Below are positions 1 through 12,699 of a DNA stretch of 64,000 nucleotides, piece after piece (positions within the stretch are counted from its first letter, which is position 1; each line of letters begins with the position of its first letter). The notes beneath the pieces were generated by a model, which searched no databases, had not been told where the DNA came from, and saw nothing but the letters and a program-made list of their open reading frames with translations. The stretch covers positions 2,529,731 to 2,593,730 of the forward strand of contig OZ234499.1 of NCBI GenBank assembly GCA_965153455.1, read 5' to 3'. The position numbers were made by a program, and so were the translations under genes. This DNA is from Sphagnum compactum. Lineage: Eukaryota > Bryophyta > Sphagnopsida > Sphagnales.

Positions 1-1750
1 ATGAAATTTCCTTACTTTGCAGATACCACTGAAATAACAGATAGGGGTGGGAGGAGAGGGGATAGGGGGTGAAAGAGATGGCGAAGACAGAGTGACTTTA
101 TTGAGTAACTCTATTGGCCTTATTGGAATCCAAAGAAAAGACACTTTTTTTGTAACTAGTGGGGTGCCTTATTTAGGTTTTTTTTCCTTTCTTTCTTTCT
201 TTCTTTCGGGGTTCCAAAGTTCAAACACGTGATGCACTTTTGGAATTGCGCAACATTTTGTACATTTGTATGAATTGGGTTGGGTCCACACGGTTAAAAC
301 GTGTTTTGGTTTTTCTTTTATTTTTGGGGTGGCTAGTGGGTAGGTGGATGGAGGGAGGGGGCTTGGCCGAGTGTGCTTGTGGAGTCTGGACCTCGACCCA
401 TTCCACACAAGAATGTTCTGCGAAGAGCTAGAAAAGTGTGTTATGGACTAATAGATTGGGCCCATTCCACATGTCGAGTCGAGCTGGGTAGTAACCGTGA
501 GTTGTTGGTCTAACTAGGGGTAGTTTGGTTCTACCGGGCCTATCCCTAAGTGTACCTAGTATCCCCCCATTGTTTATCCACATAACTAAAGTGTACGCCA
601 TTGTTGGTTCACTTCACAAGTGGAACTCGGTGGAACCAAAGTGGAGCTAAGACACCAAAATTGGTTATGGCGTTGTAGCTGAACACCAGTGTTGTTGTTG
701 TTGTGCTCAAGTTGAAGTGGTTCAATACCTAGTTCTAGACACTGGTACTAAAGGCCTGAACCTCGAGGTAGGAGGAGATCAGGGATTATTAGGGTTTAAC
801 TTGGCCAGCCTTCTATGCCCTAACTTGGAATACCCATAAGACCAAGTATGCTCTAACAATCAAATCTTGGGGCCAATAATGGGAAATTTGAGCACTTCTT
901 GTATCGTTGTTTAGCCCAAAATTATTAATAAAATATTATTTGCTTGGGGGTCAATAATGGGAAATTTGAACATTTCTTGGCTTGTTGTTTGGCCCTAAAT
1001 TTATTAATGGAATATTGTTTATTTGAGGGCCAATGAGTTCATATGTAAAGCCATTAAGGTCAAAAAGTAAGGACCAAGGCTTCAATCTCTCATATATTTT
1101 CATTTTATTTTCTTGGTATCATTTTTTTTTTCTCATCTTTGTTTCTTTTCTCAAGCTAAACTATAAAAGTTAGACCACCATGGATGAACGTAGACACAAG
1201 ATTTTTATAATTCTTGTGTTTTTCATGACCATATCCCAAGTAGAAAAAATAGGAACCTCTTCCATCATTCACAAACAAACACAAAAGTTCAACAAAAAGA
1301 AAGAAAAATGAAGAGAGATAAATGAAAATAAATAGAAGATATGGGGTTTGTTTTAGGGTTTACTTTGATCCTACAATGTGGATTTCATATAAAACAACAA
1401 ACATTGGGCCCAAGGGTTGCAAATTGGTTTCTTCAGTTGATGGGTATCCTCCTTTTTCTACCTTAGGGCTAAGTCAAGGCCATAAAGTGATAGATTAAAA
1501 AAAAAAATCTTTTCAACCTTGACTTTTGATGTAAAGGCCTTGGGGCTGATTTTAGTGATTGCACCAATAGAAAAGCTTGATTTGAGTTCAATCTTGGCCT
1601 TGACTCTTAGTGTAAAGTGGGCCTAAGTATTATCAAGGTCAAGAAGAATCATCTTTGCAACCTCTTATATGCGTCAAAATATTGTAATAAAATTTGACAC
1701 CATCAAGTCATTTCGAGAGTGGTTTGTGATATGTCAATGTGTTTCAAGAC
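1..1750. other. Intergenic DNA, no gene recognised
   Basis: No open frame here has codon structure or motifs that I can recognise. The composition is mixed and there are several short homopolymer runs. The one clear structure is a two-copy direct repeat at 871-1026, listed separately. Motifs such as tgggcccattccac recur near 10.8 kb, which suggests old dispersed repeats, but the similarity is too weak to name a family. Confidence 0.6.
871..1026. repeat. Two-copy tandem duplication, 78-bp unit
   Basis: A segment beginning ggccaataatgggaaattt at 871 recurs at 949 as ggtcaataatgggaaattt, and the similarity continues through the unit with scattered substitutions. The beginning of a third copy (gggccaatga) follows at about 1025. 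The divergence marks an old local duplication with no coding potential. Confidence 0.7.
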
Positions 1751-1769
1751 CAAAATTCATGGTAATAAT

Positions 1770-2060
1770 GAGAATATCTGAAATTGGCACAAGCAAAAAG
1801 AAAGGGAAAAGTTTTGTCTTTGAAAAGGAATGTTAACTTGTTTTTCCATGTTTCGCAAAACTCGATCACAAGAAATGAGCAAAAATGCAACACATTTTGG
1901 GAGAGGATTTGTGTACACTACAACAAAAGCTACCCAAATTCTTGTGCATATAGACCAACGAAGCTTTTCAAAACAAAATAGGGAATAATCAAGCATTACA
2001 TTTTGAAGTTCACAATCAACATTGGAGTTGTTGATGCAAAAAACAAGAACATCCAAGTTA
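1770..2060 (+). pseudogene. Decayed Myb/trihelix-like protein fragment, probably from a PIF/Harbinger-type transposon
   Basis: The plus-strand frame from about 1784 reads through NSITRNEQKCNTFWERICVH, then HYNKSYPN and RPTKLFKTK, ends in a TAG at 1979-1981, and after that stop continues as GIIKHYILKF. The spacing of W/F, the ER.I..HYN core and the RP..LKTKW-like segment resemble the Myb-like DNA-binding protein (ORF1) that accompanies PIF/Harbinger transposases, and related plant proteins annotated as NAM-associated. The stop sits where the conserved tryptophan should be, so this copy is dead. No transposase was recognised next to it. The family assignment is inference from motif spacing. Confidence 0.4.
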
Positions 2061-2099
2061 GAAGGCCTTAGAGCCCTATAAGGTGAAACATTCAAATAG

Positions 2100-5000
2100 A
2101 TAAAACTTTACTTCCATACATTAATGTTGGTTGGTTTTGAAATACATCTCGCATTGGGTTGACATGCACATGGAAACTATAAAAATCATTCCCTTTAAAC
2201 AAAAGGAATGTGTTCCATCCATGTTAGAAGTTGATGCAAATGATGCCAAAATTATTGAAACACCAATAGTTTTCTAAATTTTGCAAAAAGATGCCCATAA
2301 GGTGTGAAAGTTGCCAAAAACAACTTGTAGATGACCAAAAACAAAAAATGTGTGATGAAAATGCATGTTTGAACCATAATACCCTTGAGGAGCAAAGTGC
2401 AATGACATTGTTCACAAATGAGTTACTCTTGAAAGAAACCTAAAAATACTTCAAGTTTCAAAGGCAACAAGAATTGTCAAAGTTTAAAGTGTGATTACAA
2501 AGTGTCACAACATTCACTATAATTCCACCAAACATCACAATTGGAGTTCCATTGTAATTTTGTACCCTTGCAATTATCCACAAAAATGAGAAAATAAATG
2601 GTGTCAAATTATTTAATAATAATGTAAACTTGTTGAAGTTGCAAGAGATGATTGAAACAACTGAAATAGATGCAATTGTCATCATACAAATTTGAACAAG
2701 TTTGAGTGATGTTTGTCTTTTGTAAAACAATGTTCATTTTTCTTGAAGAAATCGTGGCTAAAATGGTTTTTCAATTCCATTCGTCTATTGTTGAAACTTT
2801 TTATATTCCCATCCATTTGAAGTCAACTTCATCAATTCACAAAGGTGTTATAGGAAAACAATGTCAAAAGTTTAAAAAGATGTGCACAAGTGTAAAGAAA
2901 GGTTTGTAAACATAAGAAAATGTGTGCAATTGAAAGTCTCTAGGAGAAAAAAATTATGAAATTTTGGAAGGAAAGCATTGGAGGAATGGAAAATTAAGAT
3001 AATTAACATATTTGCTTTTGTGCTAATTCAATCAATGAATCACATCAGGGTTGCCTACACATTGATGGCCTACATGTGGATGGGTATAGTGTTGTTACAC
3101 AATGAAGATGTTCTTGTTATTTGTTTTTTGTATGTGTTATTTGAGTGTGTTGTTTGTGTATGCATTTTGTAAAAAAAATCAAATGGATTATGAATCTTTT
3201 GATGAAATTTTTGTAATGTAAATGTCAAAGTTATGGACTATGAAACCAACGATGTTGTGTACATTATCATGAATAATTGAAACACATGAATGTTAAAACT
3301 ATTCATGGTAACTTGTGCATATTGAGCTAGTTACCATACATAGCCAATTGTACAAGAATGTTGAACTTACGAGTTATGGGACATAAAAGAAGGTGAGTAT
3401 CAAATTCAACCAACCATGAATGTGCAAACAAATATTAAGAAAGTATGAAAATGTTAGAAAACGTAATATTATGTGATACAAATAAGTAGATCTTGTCCAA
3501 TGGTGTGTTGTGATGTTGATGAGTTCTTCTCTACAATCAATTATAGAAAGAATCAGTTATGGAAATGAATGATCAAAACAAGATCAAACTCAAATCCTCA
3601 AAAGTTATTGATATTCATATAACACCTTAATTTCATTATTGATGCAATTTAATCATTTGGTATGACTAAACTTCAATGTTGAAATGAAACTAATTTTTAC
3701 TTGCATTAATGATCATTTTCATATAAGTGTTTTAATATAAGTAATATTCAAGCAATACCAAACTCAACCCATAAATGGATGCAATTATTAATATCTTGCA
3801 AAATTACAATCAAAATACCAAAAGTTAAACATATAACTTTTGTTGTTCAAAGCAATGTTGTCAAGTTCTCAATTTCAAAAAAAAACTTTAGTTCCAATTT
3901 TATTTTATTTTTGGTTTTAATGAACTTTTCATTTGGTTTCAACATTATTTAAATTTAAAAAAAAACCTTTGGTTTTGTTCATTTCATAAAAAATTTAAAA
4001 TTTGTTTGATTTAAAACTAAATCCAATTCCATAACAAATAAATAAACAACATTTTTTGTGTAGTAGTAGTTTGTTCAACTAGTGCCATGGTCAAGATAGA
4101 GATCATGTAATGTTAATTATGTAAAACCAACCAAATGTAATAGCTTGCCTAAAATGTAAGGACAAACTTTAAAAAAAAATAGAGTTATATTTATCTACCT
4201 AGAGAACCCAAACCTATTTAAAAGGAAGTAACACCTCGGTTTAGGTTTTGATTCAATTTTGAAGATAGGTTAGTCATCTGATTAAGTTTCAAAGGAAATT
4301 CCAACAAAATTTGAAACTTTCAGTTTAAAGACCCTAAAACTTGAAATAAAATGTGGGCCTAAACCTATTTAAATCTCAGAACGTGCTCACAATGGTGCAA
4401 ACTTTGTTTAATTTCAAGCCCAATTTTCAAACCCATTGAATGTCTCAAAACCAAATTAGTTGTGGCAATACTCCACTCCCATAACAACAATAGTTAACAA
4501 TGAACCCCTATGTTTCACAAAAAATACAAATGTTAAAACAATTTACATGTTTTAACTAGAAATGGGAGTTTGTAGATTCAAATATTTAATATTTTTGGGA
4601 TTAAAAAATGAAAAAAAAAGTGTGCATAGTTTGAAAGGAAAAATAATCATATTACCTAAATAACTAGTTTATTGTGTGTTGAATTCCTATAATCCAACTA
4701 TCCCATTGGGAGATAATAAAAAATGAATTTGAACATACCAAATATTGGACATTGCTAGTAGGTATGGTAATATGGAATGATGATTGGTTCGGAGTCCTTT
4801 GCCTTGATTTACCCACGAGATAAGTACCACATCAAATATAATGTACCTTTCTTGATTAGTTAATAGTTTGGATTTGGAATTTTTTTTATCAAGGGTAAAT
4901 TTTTTTAATCAATTAAATAGAGAGTATATAAAAAAATGATCCTATATTTTATAAGCATTCCCACATACTTGTTCTTTGGATTTATCTAGAGTCTATGGTT

Positions 5001-6600
5001 TCAAGCCATTCATAACATTATGATAATATTTGGTGTGTCCTAGAAATGAATTTTTCAAGCCTAACTACCTCATTCCCTTCCTTTATATCAACCTACATGG
5101 ATATGAAAAGGCACAATAACTTTACCATTACCTTTATAATTATTTTTGAAATATCCTTTCAAACCTTCACCTTCTTTACCATTATTTTTACCCCCTATTC
5201 ACATACCTTTTGAAAATTTCCCTTTCAAAGTGAAATATAATTAAATTATTAAATATTAATTAAATTATTAAAATGTATTCCGTAGGTTTATTTTAATATT
5301 TTAAATTAATTATTTTTTTATTTATTTACAAATTAAAAATGATAATGTCTTCACCTTTATATGAATATTTCTTCTTTAAAATTTTAAATTAAAAAAATCT
5401 AATTATATAATTTTTGAATTGACATTATGTAACCTTGGATTAGTCCAAAGCTAATTTTCCTTGGCTTTTAATACACATTCTATACATGTTCCTATGTAGC
5501 CTACTATTTGTCCAACAATTGCCCACTTACAACCCTAAAACATATTATCGGTAAATGTTAAAAAAATCTTGTAATTATATTGTTTACTTTAACATAACTT
5601 GGATTGATACTTTTGCCAACCATATTGGAACAAACTTATACATTGTGCTAATTAGGATTTAAATAATTTCCAAGGTTTCATTCAACAAAATTAAGTTACA
5701 ACCAACTTTTGTGTCCCACAAGCATCAACTACTTTCTCAACAAAGAATGTGGCTTAATTACCCATTAATCCAACACTTGTGATCAAGAACTTTTTCAAAT
5801 ATTTGGGGGTGATATAAAAAATTTAGCAAAATTTTCCCCAAAAAAGAAAAAATAGTCAAAATTACACTTAAAAATGAACATAGCTCCCATCTGAATCTTC
5901 TTTCATAAGACACCTAATTGAGGTCAAATTCCAAATGATGGAGGTTAAATAGTTCAAGGACATCATTTGTCGCAACAAAATAAAGCACTTGGAGAAATTT
6001 CCTAGTGTATTTGGAGGCACTTTATATCCATGAATATCCCTCCAACAAAAAGAGAGATCTTACACATTTTCTCCTTGAGAGTGGGAAGGAAATTATGGCT
6101 ACATACATACAGGTGTAAGTACTAGTGTTGCATAGCTATATATTTTATCCCTATATATTCACCAAATACAAATAGGGTATATTATTATTTACTCTAACTT
6201 ATTTACCTCAAATCGACATACCTTAATGAAATGCATATCCAAAGATATGTTAATTTTTAAAACATACCTTAATTCATAACCTTGAATGTATGTAAAAAAT
6301 ATTTGTATCCATAGCTAGATATGTTTGGTATCTAGGTGTTTAAAAAAAGAATAAATATGCCTTAAAGTTTGTTAGTTCTATTAATTAAATGGGGTGGTTC
6401 TCAAGTTCTTTGTTTTTTTTTTTTTCCTTTTGTTTGGACAATTAGCCAATTTTGGTTGGCCCATCACAAGAAAAAACAAAAACAACTTGAAACTTTGGAC
6501 CCGTCTCAAAACTTAAGAATTTGTGCAAGGATAAGGACTCTCCTCTTTGGCCCAACTGTATAGGTGACAAGGTGAAAACTTAGGGCAAATCAGAGGAGAC
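2100..6600. other. AT-rich intergenic DNA, no gene recognised
   Basis: The stretch is AT-rich with many poly(A), poly(T) and AT runs. Open frames are short and carry no recognisable motif. A CACTA-like end (tgtgtagtagtagtttg) near 4,060 has no partner that I could find. Confidence 0.6.
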
Positions 6601-9378
6601 AACATTGAGGATGGTTAACATGTGGTAAAGGTACACATGCTAGGAAGGGTAGGTGTGATAGGTTAATAGTGGTAGGTGCGATCTACAATAATGAGAGCCC
6701 CAACGATTACAATGTGCACACATGGAAGCACAATTGATTGACCACGCATGGGGTCAATGGGTTGGTTACAAGAACAATATTGTGGTAGACTAGGATTTGA
6801 TGGACATGGTAATGCAAGTGGAACACAAACCGCAATGAAGGAATTTGCAAAAGATAGATGAAACAATTGCAATTTGATTAATTTGTCACTCTTTGCAGTC
6901 ACCCTAGGTAGGTTTGAGTTGTTGTGACAATACCTTCGATGATCAACGGCCTTTGTGCAGATGATCCAATGTACAAAAAGCTTCGACTTCAAACATCACT
7001 CCCAGTTAAAAGTTCTCAAACACTTCTTCCAACATAAAAAATTTGAAGATCGAAAATTTCTTCAATCAACAAACACAATGGTTTATCATAGGAACTAATT
7101 TGGGGAAGATGATAAAAACACGATCATTTGTGGTAGATGAAAGGTGTAATGATGGAGGCAATAGTGATTAAGGGATGAATGGTATCTTGAGTCCGGGAAT
7201 ATAACACAAAGTATTCGAGAATACAATTGGGTGGTTTGTGCTTCACTTGAACAACCCAATCCCAGATTCCAGGCAAGGATTTGCCTTCTCAGATCTGGAA
7301 GAAAATTTGTCAAACCATGTGGGCTATATCGCAAATGCCCTCTTTCAATGTTCCCTCGAGGGGCTTACTTATCCAGGGTGACTTCCATTTCTCACACTTT
7401 GTTTACTTGTTTCCGTCCCATGGGCGCAACATCGCTACCGAAGAGCATCTCCAGCAGTGCTCAGTATGTGATACTGCACAGTGAAATTGGATGAAGAAAA
7501 GTCAAAACATGTTACGGGTTTGGATCAAGAAACTGGTTTTGGCTCTGCATAATTGCTCCCTTTAGGGTGGCTTGTGAAAGGTGCAACAATGTTGCGCACC
7601 TCCAGGAAAAGGAAAAGAGTGTAATAAATAGGATCTGATGTCTGTGTTCAGTGTTTCTGATTCGGCCCTCATAATGATTGGTCCAGGTGGTTTGCTATTG
7701 GTAGTAGCTCACCTAATAAATAACTGAACTTGGATGTGAAAAATATTATTTCAGGGTCGCATACTGAGCACAGCTGGAGATGCTCTAAGCAGCACCGACT
7801 TTTTTATTTCTCTGTGTACTGTGAGGGATCTCACCCCACCCGGTGTTATGCCAAGGGGGAGAGAGAGATCCTCGTATTTGAAAACGTTCCCACGTTCCCA
7901 TAAAAAAGTCGATTTATATACATGGTGGAGGTTTTGTTCTCATGGGTTCTCTTGTGGTTTGGGAACACACCCTTGGGCTCCCACCCTCGTCGGATGGCCT
8001 TCCCTCACGAGAACCTACTCACTCAACTCGTACAGGAATCTCCCCTACAACTCTCGGATCTCACTTGATGGGATTATGAAACCCTAAACAACACCCACCA
8101 GTGCACCCATGACTTGGTTGCGGGTGAACCTTGGTAACCTATAAATCCCCTATTCCCTCCTATTTCCAGTTCACAATGGCATGAGGAGTATCCTCGGTAA
8201 CTAGTAAACTACCTATGCAAGTACTAGGCAACTAGCATAGGTACACATACATATGAGGTATGTATGTACATAGGAAAGCTACTTGGTGACTACCTACCAG
8301 GTAGGTATACCTAGACATGCGGGTGGTTAGTATTTAATGCTTAACTAAACAATGTGGTTAGCTGTAGGACAAAGATTACAATGAAAAAATGTTTTCTTAT
8401 CCACGTACTATCCATCCTATACATGGTGCACACACATGGTGGGTGTTGTTGGTTCCCTCCGGTCCACTTGGTGCACCGTCCATGGGGGGTGCACAAGTCA
8501 GATTTTCATAAGCCTGCAAAACCGCAAGTAATGAGTGAGTGAGAGACCTCATGTATGTCTCTCCTACATAGTGTACAACGTGCCTAATGGTTAGGGTTTC
8601 CGGGTTTTAGGGTCCCATTGGGCATGTTGGTTTCTCTAGTTGACCCAGATAATGGTTGATGAATGTAGTCATTGTAGTTGAAAGCTTCTTGTTTACCACA
8701 CCGACACAAGATGCTACATGGGATGAACAAGGGATGGGCTACACAGTGTATCATTTGCCCTCCCCATCACTTGCAAATTATACACTTTGTAAACAACCAA
8801 TTTGTTGTCAAACACCATTTCATCATACCAAGTATGGCTGAGAGACCCAATCGACAAACACTCTTCTTTCTACACTACCAAAACAAATGATTAAAACTAG
8901 ATGTCAACTTGTCAATTGGCAACTAACTAAAATATATCCTTCGGACCAAAGTTACGAATTCCAGTCAGCAAATGACAATCACATCATTTTTAAAAAAACC
9001 CCAAAGTTCATGCCTATTCTTGTTGGACTATTGTTGTGATTGTCCCACCCAAATGACTCATACTCGTATATTGAATACTATACACTTATTGTTGAATTAT
9101 TAGCTTTCATGGACCGAGTCTTTTGCAAGTTTTTCATCAAACTTAGACTCACTAATAATATGATAGCCCATTACTGTAATTTTCAACAATACCCACAATA
9201 AGAACTATATTGTGCTGGTGTAGTAAATTTTTGGCCTTTTGCCCACCCGCACATCTATCCTTCCTGTGCCTGCCAAATTAAGTATAGAGAGCTACAAATA
9301 AATAAATAAAGGAAAAACACCCAGCAAGGGAACATAATAAGAAAAAAGAAAGGACCAGAGTCCAAACAAAAAGATCAC
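6600..9378. other. Intergenic DNA of higher GC with one MITE
   Basis: Base composition is less AT-rich than on either side. The only well-supported element is the MITE at 7443-7785. An exon-like stretch at about 7275-7377 (FAFSDLEENLSNHVGYIAN in one frame) lies between an AG and a GTGACT, but I do not recognise it. Tetranucleotide gtag/ctac clusters occur around 8,200-8,330. Confidence 0.55.
7443..7785. mobile_element. MITE with 26-bp terminal inverted repeats
   Basis: The left end GAGCATCTCCAGCAGTGC and the right end, read in reverse complement as GAGCATCTCCAGCTGTGC, extend to 26 matching bases with one mismatch (both run on as TCAGTATG). The 343-bp interior has no coding capacity. The three bases outside are gaa on the left and taa on the right, compatible with a mutated TAA target duplication. 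A 3-bp target and this style of TIR suggest a Tourist/PIF-Harbinger-type MITE; the superfamily is inferred. Confidence 0.75.
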
Positions 9379-9584
9379 ACCCAAAAGTGCAGAAACCCAC
9401 AATGGGAGCCTTAAGAGGAGAAAACATGAAACATAAGATGTAAACCCATCACCAGTAGCACAAAACAAACCATTGCAAAGAACCCAAAAGTGCAGAAACC
9501 ACAATGGGAGCCCTAAGAGGTGAAAACATGAAACATAAGATGTAAACCCATCAAGAGTAGCACGAAACAAACCATTGCAAAGAA
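9379..9584. repeat. Two-copy tandem duplication, 103-bp unit
   Basis: The unit beginning acccaaaagtgcagaaac at 9379 is repeated from 9482, with only a few substitutions and one-base indels. Both copies contain gggagcc, a run of aaaacatgaaacataagatg, and end with accattgcaaagaa. The near identity points to a fairly recent duplication. It produces paired similar open frames on the minus strand, which I take to be by-products. Confidence 0.8.
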
Positions 9585-9599
9585 ATGGGAGTAAAACTT

Positions 9600-12480
9600 A
9601 GAAGGACACCAAGCCTACAAGAGGCCTCTCCTGCTGTCACAACTGCCCGACACAAGATAGAGATGGCCAAAATTCTCTGAAGAGTTGCTAACACGCTTTG
9701 CCTATAAAATGACCGTACAATGACAAGAGGAGGACCTCCAGAGCTCCTTTTCGGTCTCCCTGTTTTGTGTGTCCTGTAGCTTCCCTTCTCCATAGATACT
9801 TCAGAATGATTCCGAGATGCAATAATATGTAGCTGTTACAAATGGTGTTTCTAAATGTGGCAATGCAACATGTGACTCATGCGATTTCTTGGTGCTCCGG
9901 AATGCACGAAACATGAGTGTGTAGAGCTACCTCATATCTGTGAAGAAAAAGAGGAGGAATCTTGCACCTCCTGCGTAAGAGTGCTATCCATAAAGTAAGG
10001 TGTAAGAACTAAGAACCAGTGTTGCCTGGTTATTGCTTTTTTTTTATATTAACTGTAGGGATGGTTCCTTTCTTTGGGGGATTTTTTCTCGGGGATCACA
10101 CAAGTTATCAATATTGATATCAAAAAACATTTGGGTGTGAGGTAGGACCTGCTGATGGGTTACTAATCAGTGGCTTGATAACTTGATCAAAACTTATCAA
10201 TAACTGACCAATTCACTGGTAAGAACCCTTCATCTCTCACATATTTAGGTTCATGATGACATTCACCTCCTTTGCAATGGAGCTTTAAGCTGATGGGTTG
10301 TGGACATTTTGAAAATGCCACTCCGACTACTACCACCTTGTCCTAGGCTGCTTATTTTGAGAATGCCCTCATCCTAGTGCTTTAGGTTTCACTGATACCT
10401 ACCTTCATTTGAAGGAGTCCACCCACAGCTTGTTTCTCCCTGGTTGCCAGGCCTATCCCAGCTGGTTCCCTGACAGAACTTTGGAACCCGAGTAAATTGA
10501 AATGCTAATCTGGAGAAGGCTGACTAGCATTTTTGCTTGCCACTATCCTTACTTTAGTAGACTAGTCTGACAAATTATTATTGTCTAAACTTGTTTTTGG
10601 TGGAATAGATATGCCTTCTGACCGACAAAAACAGGCTTCCTGAAAAACAGGCTGATGAAAAAGGCCAGTGATAATGCCCACCCAAATTGTGTATGCAGTT
10701 GCTTGTTGAGACCCCTCATGCTGCTCAGCTCAAGTCGGGCTTCAGCTAAACTGGATCTGAGTTAGAGGACATCTTTAAGGTATTATTAAATGGGCCCATT
10801 CCACCTTAACTTGCCAACCCTGTTTAGAGAGTGTATTGTTTCTTAAAGTGGGAACGGTATCTATCAGGGCCTAGTCCAGAGTGTGAGTAACCAGTTTAGG
10901 GTTTAGGGTGTTCTTAAGAGTGTTCTCCACTGATGATTCACATTATAAGTGAAACTAACTGCACCAATAGTGTAACCAGCAGATGGCTCTGCCTATTCCA
11001 CCCAGGAGGAAAAAAGAAAGAGTGCTTGAATAGGACACCCGAACCAGCCTACTTATTTGTAATGCTTATCTTGTAACCAACACCAAACCTACCCCAAAGT
11101 TCATGCATCCCATTCACATGAAGCAGGAGGAGGTGGGTTCCATATGATTGTGAAAATCTTATATAAGGTTTTAAAAGAGACCAGAGCAAGTCCACCCACA
11201 CTCCTTAATTGGGCCTCTACAACTGTTCATAACATCTGTAAAAGCCTCCAAGACTTTTCATAGTGCATTTGGAGGTACATTTACATAGTGTAAAATCTCA
11301 TGGGGCATTCCAGAAAACAAATAACCCACAGGCACAGCCATTCCATTTTCCATTCTTTTTTTCCCAGTGATACCCAACAGATACCCACCAGGTATTTAAA
11401 GGTTTCTTAAACAAGTTGCATTGATTTTGATGCTTGGTAATGGCCTTGGAGCAGGGGGAAGCTCCAGAAGTAATCAGCCCTTTGGCTCTGCCTCGGGTGA
11501 GCATTTTCTTCCAGAACTCCCCACTCCAAAGGTGATACCCTACACTTAACACTCTTGATTGATTCATTGGCATCGTGATTGACACTGTTTACTGCTACCA
11601 ATGAAGGACCTGTTACTTATAAAGATTTTTGCATTTGGGATTTCTAGTTGATAACCCATTACATTCTTCTCAGTATGAAGTGCTCAACTTTACAATTTTT
11701 AGTCAAAAACAATTGGATGAAATATTCTAAAGTAACAAGTGAAGGGATTGACCTCAACAAAAATGGGGAAGTTCAAGCAAAATGATCCTCAGGTCTTCAT
11801 GTCAAGTCCATATCTTAGGACCCCTTGAATGAAAAAAAAATTGCGCTGAGTGAAAACACTGAAAATGCTGACAAATCCCAACTACAACTCCAATATCAAC
11901 CAGAATTCTATTCTCTGTTGTTTTAGTGTTTTGATTGCAATAGGGTTTTGGCATATGGCCATGACATGATTGCATGGCAGGCCTTGTGGCCTCAGCATCA
12001 TGCAAACCTAAACCCTAAAACCCTAACCCTGAATGCTGAACATGGCCTTGTCATTGTGCATTGGTAACACTAAACATCACATCCATGTACCTAAGGTTGT
12101 ATTTGATAGATTTTGTAGTTTCAAATATGTAATGGTGGAAACTATGTCAACTTGCACAAAAGCATGCAAAAAGATGCTATATGGTATATTTGATAAAAAA
12201 CTGACTAATTCAAGAAGAAAATATCCACAAACACATACAATAGGCATCAAATCAATGCCCACAAATTAGCACTATGAATCACATTATTATCTACATAATT
12301 CTGTTTGAGGACCACTTGTAAGTACAGCAGTAATCAAACTTGTTGCACAAACTTCCATAAGCACTATGAGCAGCTTAACTACTGGAAAACAATTTCCAAA
12401 AAAGCAATCCTACACAAGTCAACGGAGGATTACTGTGTAATATGCACTTTAAAAAGTCCATAATCTGAGTCAAACATATT
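9600..12480. other. Intergenic DNA, no gene confidently recognised
   Basis: GC content is closer to the helicase locus than to the deserts. Several minus-strand frames of 60-95 codons exist (for example 11,407-11,601, reading SPLEWGVLEENAHPRQ). I could not link them into a gene or match a family. Short telomere-like CCCTAAA strings occur at about 10,900-10,920 and 12,007-12,031. Confidence 0.5.
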
Positions 12481-12489
12481 CACACGTAC

Positions 12490-12687
12490 CTCTAAAATCT
12501 TGCCAATGCTCTCCAGCATCATTTCCAGTGTTGTATTGTTCTGTTCAACCACTTCATTCTCATGTTTCTGGAGAGAACTGATTTCCAAGTCTTCCCAATT
12601 TGAAAACTGACTGTCACTTGCCACACAGAAGCCTCCAGTGCCTCTTTGCATGTCAGGGGGTTGCATTTGGTGAGCCCACAGCTCTTC
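12490..12687 (-). CDS. Putative internal exon of an unidentified gene
   Basis: A 198-base open stretch on the minus strand encodes 66 residues and is bounded by an AG acceptor (after tctctgtaatttgag, with an in-frame stop just upstream of it) and a strong GTACGTGTG donor. Both boundaries are in phase 0. The translation starts EELWAHQMQ and ends in an acidic, amphipathic stretch (SSLQKHENEVVEQNNTTLE then MMLESIGKILE) that would suit a coiled coil. I do not recognise the family. Partner exons were not found with confidence; a short candidate (ELMELMKSV) lies near 12,980. It could belong to a small minus-strand gene downstream of the helicase or be a pseudogene fragment. Confidence 0.4.
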
Positions 12688-12699
12688 CTCAAATTACAG

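Noticed and set aside
12007-12031. Interstitial telomere
   Set aside because: Only three or four imperfect CCCTAAA units occur, which is common in plant 5' flanks and introns and not enough for a telomeric relic.
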